Shown one piece after another: positions 58,388-64,000 of a stretch of 64,000 nt of DNA. Numbering within the stretch: the stretch's first letter is position 1; each line of letters starts with the position of its first letter. The notes beneath the pieces were generated by a model that saw nothing but the letters and a program-made list of their open reading frames with translations, was not told the origin of the DNA and searched no databases. This stretch comes from Selaginella moellendorffii. Its lineage: Eukaryota; Streptophyta; Lycopodiopsida; Selaginellales; Selaginellaceae. Position numbers and translations under genes: made by a program. The stretch lies in assembly GCF_000143415.4 (NCBI RefSeq), contig NW_003314409.1, positions 124,001-188,000 on the forward strand, in the 5' to 3' direction.

Positions 58388-61160
58388 AATAATAGATTCT
58401 CATATCAATAATTTTTCTATCACACTCAAACACTTTTAAAGACTGATTTCTATCTGATACATCATAGTTGGATTAAGATGATAAATTATACCAATATTCA
58501 AACATATATTAAGTATCTTGGTTTACTTATTTACTTAAATATTAATTACTTTATTTTAAAAGATATGAATTATTATAAATGAATTCTTATGTTTAATGAG
58601 TGACTTAAATATTGTGAAAAGTAGTCAAAATATAATATTATATCAAAAGTTGAAGTATCTCTCTTGGTCAGGGATTGACAAGGCATGGGGCAAAAGCAAC
58701 AACTTAAAAATGCCTTGACACATATGCACCTGCTGCTCTTGTTGGAGAAGCATTTTGTATTCCTTGAATTTCGCTAATGCTAATTCTATGGGTGAAGTCA
58801 TCTACTCGGCTGCTAGTTAGGGTTTGACAAGCTAGCAGTCCAACAATGCTCTAAGAGGCTCCTCACTGAAAGAAACTCCCAGCTCCCAAAATATCTCCAT
58901 CTCAAGCTCAGGAGGAGCAATAGCTCAAATTGGTTGAGGAGCTCTAAGACTTGAGACTCCTAGCAAAGACATCCTCCTCATCATCCACACTAGTGTGATG
59001 AATATTGCTTGAACACTCTTGATACAACATGCTATTGGCATCTCCACTCGGAGCTGTGTCCTCCTCAACAGCAGCTCGTCTAGAGGCAGCTGTTTGCTGA
59101 TCACTCTGCTCTGGCACCATCCTCATTTGGGAGATTCTCCAGCAATGAGCCATCGAAGTAGCACCAGCTTGTCAACAAATATCATCTCTCTAGAGCTTGC
59201 CCAAAGAGCCAGTCTCACCATCTCACCATATCTCCCCAAGTCATGCTCAAACGTTTGCAAATCACATTATTAACCCAGCTTGCATTTGCTACGATATCCA
59301 TGTTTCTAAACATGGCATCTCATTAGAATCTCATCATTGTCAATTATTCAGCACTTGGAGCTCCCTCCCTTAATGAGTCTCTGATCCTTGGCCGGCCATG
59401 CCACGCAGCAGCTCATTGTCACAGAGTATGGAGAGTGGGATATATGATGATCGGTGAAGGAGAGAACATGTGCAAGATCTCAAACAGCAGCAACCAGTCC
59501 CCATGGGGGACTTATTTGTGTGAGTCTTCTTCCACCAGTGACACAACAGCAGCAGCAAAAGAACCTTTCGACCTTGAGGAGTATGAGGCTGACAATCCAC
59601 TTGACATCATCTTCTGCCTGATGATCACTCTTGCTCCTTTTGACTGGACTCTGTTGCCATGGGATCTTCCTTCAGCTCAGGAGACTCTCAAGAACCTCTT
59701 CACAGGTCGTGAACAGAGTACACAAGCTTCAATTCCAATGCTAGACCACATGCCCAAGAATGGTGACACTTTTCCAGCAAAGGATATAACAAGTTTAGGC
59801 TCTTACTTGAGACCCAGGCTTCCCATGACAATACAGCCTCACCTATAGGCTCTCATGAGCTTTGGACAAGGAGCCACATTCAAGCTTTCTAGTGGAAAAG
59901 CTTGGAGACAACAGCAACAACATTATCACTGCTACATCCTCTCTTGGAGCAGATTCTAGTGACTCAACAAAGCAGGAGAAGGACGCAAGAACAAAACTAT
60001 GTCCAGTAGAGGCATTTCTTTTGGCAGGAGAACAAGAATCACTTGCAGCCAACACATGCCCAACCATATCACTTGTAGCTGATGGAGAATGAGCCCGTGC
60101 AGTGTAGTTCAAGCTCCCCTCTTGGGACAGATGTCCACCATCATGTCTGCTCTTGTGTACTAATGTGTGATCAGCTAACAAATCTACATACTTTACCAAG
60201 GATCTCTACAAACTTAGGCAACGACCTTGCTGCTACTCAAGGCAACATTTTGACTCCATTCTTTCCCATTTCTTTGTCTTGGTTTCCATCACTTTTCTTT
60301 GTCTTTCTTCATTGATTTCTCATTGTTTCTTCACTTTCAGTTATTAACACATGGCATCCAGCTGTGCAACAGAGTGGTTGCCTGTTGTCAAAATAGCTAG
60401 ATCCCAGGAATTTTTTTATCCTTATAATATTCCTTCTCCTTATAAGAGCACCCAGAGAAAAGAAGGATCACCATTTCATGCAAAGGGGAGGGTTGAGGCT
60501 AGAGCCCCAACAAGCCAGTGGCTTTTGGATCTCAACAAACAGCTAGGTCAGGTTAGGTTCCAAAGAGCATCCATCACATGAGAAGCAAATCAAAGCAAGG
60601 TCATTTATGTGAGTCCAACACAACACTAATGATGTCAAGAACTTTAATAGAAGATATATTGCTAGAAGAAAATGTGAATTTGCAAGAAAAAACGGAAAAG
60701 GGGGAAAGCTGCAAACTTATTTGTTTATTTGTTTTTTTTCAACAAACTCACTTATTGGCCCTGACTAATAATAAAAAATTTCCATAGATTATATCTAAAT
60801 CAGATATTGTAATCAACCAAAAGGGAATTATTCAAGAAACAATCCATAATGAAAAAAAGGAACCATTTAAGAGACAATTCATAATGAACAAAAATGAAGT
60901 ATAAAGACGAAAGAAAGTTGCATATTTTTATTTTGCAAGAACAGATTAGTCACTTCTTTTAAAAAGTTTTGGAATATTTAAGATTAAATATCTGATTAAG
61001 GGTTCTTAAGCTACTGAGTTAAGTGACATTCTAGAAAATCTAAATTTAAAATGATATTAAAAGGATCTCATAGTAAATTTAAATTTAAAAGCTTACATTT
61101 AATCAAAAAGTACTTAACAAATGTAAGTAAATGGCTTGCTTGGAATGTGGCATAATAATC
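57271..61160. other. AT-rich stretch with weak ORFs, no supported gene
   Basis: Contains a pure (AT)n tract at about 58350-58378 and several ORFs of 60-137 codons (longest 59435-59848, + strand). None carries a recognisable motif or joins by convincing introns. The part 58850-60600 is less AT-rich and Ser/Thr-coding in places, possibly a decayed gene or element, but I cannot name it. Confidence 0.4.
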
Positions 61161-61290
61161 CTTAAACAACATCTCAAGCATGCAGAGTGTTTAGGAAAAA
61201 CCTACTGGACCAGTGGGAAAGGTGCCAGTGCTCTTTTCTAAACATCTCAAGCATGCAGAGTGCTCTTTCTTAAACATCTCAAGCATGAAG
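61161..61290 (+). repeat. Short tandem repeat of about 32 bp
   Basis: ACATCTCAAGCATG recurs at 61169, 61242 and 61274. The last two belong to adjacent 28-32-bp units starting CTCTTT at 61231 and 61263. Confidence 0.7.
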
Positions 61291-61365
61291 ACCGATTTCA
61301 TGATTGTGCTTACAATCGTCTAGAAGAAAGCTTTGATCTTAACAAAGGAAACGCAAACTTGCCCG
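61291..61365 (-). pseudogene. Fragment of the EDR2-like gene
   Basis: GATTTCATGATTGTGC and AAAGCTTTGATCTTAACAAAG parallel GATTTCATGATCGTGC and AAAGCTCTGATCTTAGCAAAG at about 50451-50521, which span the start of exon 9 and the intron before it. About 11-20 bp are deleted between the blocks. A short duplicated gene piece, not functional. Confidence 0.6.
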
Positions 61366-61403
61366 ACTAACTTTTGTTTCCCGCGCTTGTTCTAGGGCTC
61401 TTG

Positions 61404-63449
61404 ATGGAGAATGCGAGGAGCGAGAGCGATCCCTCCTCGCAGTTCTCGGCACTTCTTCGATCGTGCAGGGATTTGGAGCAGGCGCGGCGGCTCCACGCTC
61501 GGATCTTGGCCAGCGCCGAGTGCCGCCACGACAAGCTCCTCGCCAATCTCTGTGTGGAGATGTATGGCAAATGCGGCGGCGTGCGCGATGCCAGGTACGC
61601 TTTCGATGCTATCCAGGAGCCGAATGGCTACTCCTGGAACATCTTGCTCCAAGCTTACGCTCACAATGGCTGCTTGGATCAGGCCCGGGAGACGTTCCAG
61701 CGGATGCCCCGGAGGGATCTCACGGCATGGAACACGATGATCACGGCGAGTTCTCGCGGCGGCAGCGTGGATGAGGCGAAGCGCCTGTTTGATTCTATGC
61801 CCCAGCACGACGTCGTCTCGTGGACAGCCATGATCCAGGCGCTTGGTCGAAACGGGCATTTGGAGGACGCAGGTAAGCTCTTCTCTTTGATGCCTGAGAG
61901 GAATGCGATCACTGAGACTACGATGATCCAGGCCTATGGCGAGAGCTCTCGCGTCGATTTAGCGCTCGAGATCTTCAACAACATCCCAGAGAGGAACCTC
62001 TTGTCGTGGACTTCCATGCTCGCTGCATATGCCCAGGACGGGCATCTTGAAGAGGCTCGCGCGGTCTTTAACAACATGCCCGAGCACGATCTCGTCGCGC
62101 TCACCTCAATGCTCACAGTGCACATCCAGTCGGGGGATCTTGAGCAAGCCAAGGCCATCTTCGATCGAATGCCCGACCAGGACATCATCTCCCAGACAGC
62201 GATGATCCAGGCCTTCTTGCAAAACGGCCAGCTCCGAGAGGCCGAGCTCATCTTCGAGGAGATGCCCGTCCAGAACATAGTCTCGTGCACGGCACTTCTC
62301 TCCTCGTACGCTCAGGGCGGCGATCTGGATCGGGCAAAGCAGATGTTTGACAAGATGCCGCAGCGAGACGCCATCGCCTGGACGTCTCTCGTCGCCGCCT
62401 ACGCTCAGAGCAATCACTTCGAGGAGGCCAGGAGCTTGTTCGACCGCATGCCAGTCCACAACTTGGTGCTCGCCACGGCCATCCTGCGAATGTACTCGCA
62501 GCTCGGGAGGATTGACGAGGCCGAGGCGGTGTTCGACAAAATGGTGGCGAAAGACATCCTGGCTTGGAACACGATGCTAGCGGCCTACTCGCAGCACGGC
62601 TACATCGAAGAACTGCGAACCACTTTCGACGCTATGCCCGAGAGGGATATCGTCTCGTGGAACATCGCTGTGGCGAGCTATGCGCAGCACGGGCACGTCG
62701 ACGAAGCTCGAAAGCTCTTCTCCAGCATGCCACAGTGGGACTGCGTTTCCTGGACGATCATGATCGCGGGCTATGCCAGGAACGGGTATATGCGACGGGC
62801 GAGGAGCACTTTCGACGCCATGCCACCGGTGTCTTCCGAGCTCGTCTTCTCCAGCGCGATGTTCACGGCTTATGCTCTGGCCGAGAGCTTCTCCGACGCC
62901 ATGGAGTTTTTCTACGCCATGAACGCCGAAGGATCACTCCAGCCCGACGATGTCACCTTCACGAGCGTGCTTGGCGGATGCAGCCACGCGGGATTGTTTT
63001 CTCGGGGACTCGGCTACTTCCGATCGATGGTCTTCGACTTCGACGTGGATCCTGTCCGCGAGCACTACAGCTGCGTGGTTGACATCCTGGGCCGGTTTGG
63101 ACAGCTCGAAGAGGCCGAGGAGGTTCTGGATTCTATGCCGTTTGAACCGGATGCCGCGAGCTGGGGGGCTCTTCTCGGTGGCTGCGGGATTCATCGCGAC
63201 GTCCAGCGTGGAGAGCGAGCGGCAGAGAATGCACTCAAGCTGGATCCGAGAGAGGACGGCGCTCGGATGCTCTTAGCCAACATCTATGGAGCTGTTGGTC
63301 GGACGCAGGACATGATCAGGCTCAAAAACACCGTTCGGATGCTGAGAAGCCGCAAGCTCCAACTAGAACGAGAGCGTTCTCGCAAGACAATGGAAAGCTT
63401 CCCTTACCAGCGTGAAGGCTCGACTGCGAGATCAACAGCCTCGTCGTGA
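61404..63449 (+). CDS. PPR protein built largely of consecutive S-type repeats
   Basis: Intronless, 681 residues from ATG 61404 (the upstream in-frame TTG was rejected). After an L-like opening (LLANLCVEMYGKCGGVRDAR) come about a dozen 31-residue S-type repeats with VSWTAMIQALGRNGHLEDA and ARAVFNNMPEHDLVALTSML patterns. A P-L-S-like unit (PDDVTFTSVLGGCSHAGLF) and an E-like domain (HYSCVVDILGRFGQLEEAEE, SWGALLGGCGIHRDV, MLLANIYGAVG) end the chain. There is no DYW domain. Long S-runs are a known variant in plants (SS-type arrays). Probably an organellar RNA-binding protein. The last 46 bp of coding overlap the coding end of the opposite PPR gene. Confidence 0.9.
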   Translation: MENARSESDPSSQFSALLRSCRDLEQARRLHARILASAECRHDKLLANLCVEMYGKCGGVRDARYAFDAIQEPNGYSWNILLQAYAHNGCLDQARETFQRMPRRDLTAWNTMITASSRGGSVDEAKRLFDSMPQHDVVSWTAMIQALGRNGHLEDAGKLFSLMPERNAITETTMIQAYGESSRVDLALEIFNNIPERNLLSWTSMLAAYAQDGHLEEARAVFNNMPEHDLVALTSMLTVHIQSGDLEQAKAIFDRMPDQDIISQTAMIQAFLQNGQLREAELIFEEMPVQNIVSCTALLSSYAQGGDLDRAKQMFDKMPQRDAIAWTSLVAAYAQSNHFEEARSLFDRMPVHNLVLATAILRMYSQLGRIDEAEAVFDKMVAKDILAWNTMLAAYSQHGYIEELRTTFDAMPERDIVSWNIAVASYAQHGHVDEARKLFSSMPQWDCVSWTIMIAGYARNGYMRRARSTFDAMPPVSSELVFSSAMFTAYALAESFSDAMEFFYAMNAEGSLQPDDVTFTSVLGGCSHAGLFSRGLGYFRSMVFDFDVDPVREHYSCVVDILGRFGQLEEAEEVLDSMPFEPDAASWGALLGGCGIHRDVQRGERAAENALKLDPREDGARMLLANIYGAVGRTQDMIRLKNTVRMLRSRKLQLERERSRKTMESFPYQREGSTARSTASS

Positions 63450-64000
63450 TCTTGCAACAAGTTTTTCTGCTCAAAACTTTCCGGGTCAGCCTCTCCATCG
63501 ATCATCGGACACTGTTGCTGCTGCTGCTGCCGCTGCTGCTGCGCTGCTGCTTTCTCGGTGTACATGTTGGCGAGAAGCTGATACATCGACTTGTTCTCGG
63601 GGTCCAGCTCCATGAGATGCTGCGCAGCCTGCGCAGCGCGCTTGAAGTCGCCGTGCATTCTACACGAGCTCAAGTAGCTCGTCCAAGCAACAGGTCCTGG
63701 GAAGAATGGCATTTCGTGGAGAAGCTCCTCGGCATGATCCAGCTGCTTTGCTCGGCCCAGGACCTCCACCATGCAGCCGTAGTGATCGAGCTCGGGCCGC
63801 AGTCCATACTGGGTGATCATCGACACGAAGTGCTCGTGAGCTCTCTTCACTTTGCCTCCGCGGTTGCATCCTATCAGTAGACCCACGAAAGTGCTCTCGG
63901 TGGGCTTGAGTCCCTCGAGGTTGAGCTCCCGGAAGAGCTCCACGGCGGTCTTGTACGAGGCATTCTCGGCATAGCCAGCGATGAGCGTGTTCCAGGAGAT
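63404..64000 (-). CDS. PPR protein, C-terminal part (continues beyond window)
   Basis: The frame is open from 64000 to a TAA at 63404-63406 (198 residues visible) with no start in the window. The first visible residues ISWNTLIAGYAENASYKTAV are an S-type repeat. A P-like motif (LKPTESTFVGLLIGCNRGGK) and an E-like domain follow (HYGCMVEVLGRAKQLDHAEE, AWTSYLSSCRMHGDF, YQLLANMYTEKAA). The tail has a glutamine run (QQQRQQQQQQ) from a CTG-rich stretch at about 63510-63545, then an acidic end. No DYW domain. Confidence 0.88.
   Translation of the reverse strand: MSWNTLIAGYAENASYKTAVELFRELNLEGLKPTESTFVGLLIGCNRGGKVKRAHEHFVSMITQYGLRPELDHYGCMVEVLGRAKQLDHAEELLHEMPFFPGPVAWTSYLSSCRMHGDFKRAAQAAQHLMELDPENKSMYQLLANMYTEKAAAQQQRQQQQQQCPMIDGEADPESFEQKNLLQDHDEAVDLAVEPSRW

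Noticed and set aside
59435-59848. 137-codon ORF in the AT-rich block
   Set aside because: No recognisable motif, no supporting introns and the flanks look repeat-derived. It could be a lineage-specific gene, but sequence alone does not show it.

Overview
The window looks like nuclear DNA of a lycophyte, most probably a Selaginella close to S. moellendorffii. This is inferred from the sequence style, not from a database match. Introns are very short (mostly 47-65 nt) with T-rich interiors, genes are packed tightly, intronless pentatricopeptide-repeat (PPR) genes are frequent, and the encoded families are land-plant specific (EDR2-like PH-START-DUF1336, A20/AN1 stress proteins, COX6A, rhodanese STR type, plant AVT-type transporter).

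Positions 1-17180 are an LTR-retrotransposon nest without host genes. The clearest member is a structurally complete element at 641-8199. It has LTRs of about 1.76 kb (TG...CA), a 5-bp GAAGG target-site duplication, a tRNA-iMet-type primer-binding site and a polypurine tract, but no recognisable gag or pol. It sits inside an older, related LTR (1-635 plus 8200-8840). A second LTR-like stretch with its own primer site (about 8841-10094) and a third element with a decayed gag (14276-17180) follow. The LTRs carry a GA-rich 23-bp minisatellite and a very long G run at an equivalent place.

Positions 17180-51600 are gene-dense. In order: PPR (-); PGES2-like thioredoxin/GST protein (+); Nudix-like protein (+); plant single-TM proline-rich protein (+); AVT-type amino-acid transporter (-); TAF12 (+); reticulon (-); PPR (-); TMEM115/rhomboid-like (-); CNOT9 (+); A20/AN1 zinc finger (-); RabE GTPase (+); small membrane coiled-coil protein (-); rhodanese STR protein (+); choline kinase (-); an unnamed spliced reading frame (+); SNM1 DNA cross-link repair nuclease (+); COX6A (+); a proline-rich/ferritin-like desiccation-related protein (-); EDR2-like lipid-binding protein (-). 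I resolved exon structures by hand from GT/GC-AG borders, reading phase and family conservation. Several pairs are divergent with under 170 bp between start codons, and several are convergent with very little space.

Positions 51600-61400 are AT-rich and repeat-derived, with two diverged pairs of direct repeats, an (AT)n tract, a fragment of the EDR2-like gene and no gene I can support. From 61404 to the end lie two convergent PPR genes whose coding ends overlap; the second runs off the window.

Most genes are housekeeping: transcription, mRNA decay, secretory traffic, organelle biogenesis, phospholipid synthesis and DNA repair. I see no operon-like functional cluster. The most unusual items are the proline-rich/ferritin-like fusion, the duplicated exon in SNM1, the nested non-autonomous LTR element and a PPR protein with a repeated insertion in each repeat block.
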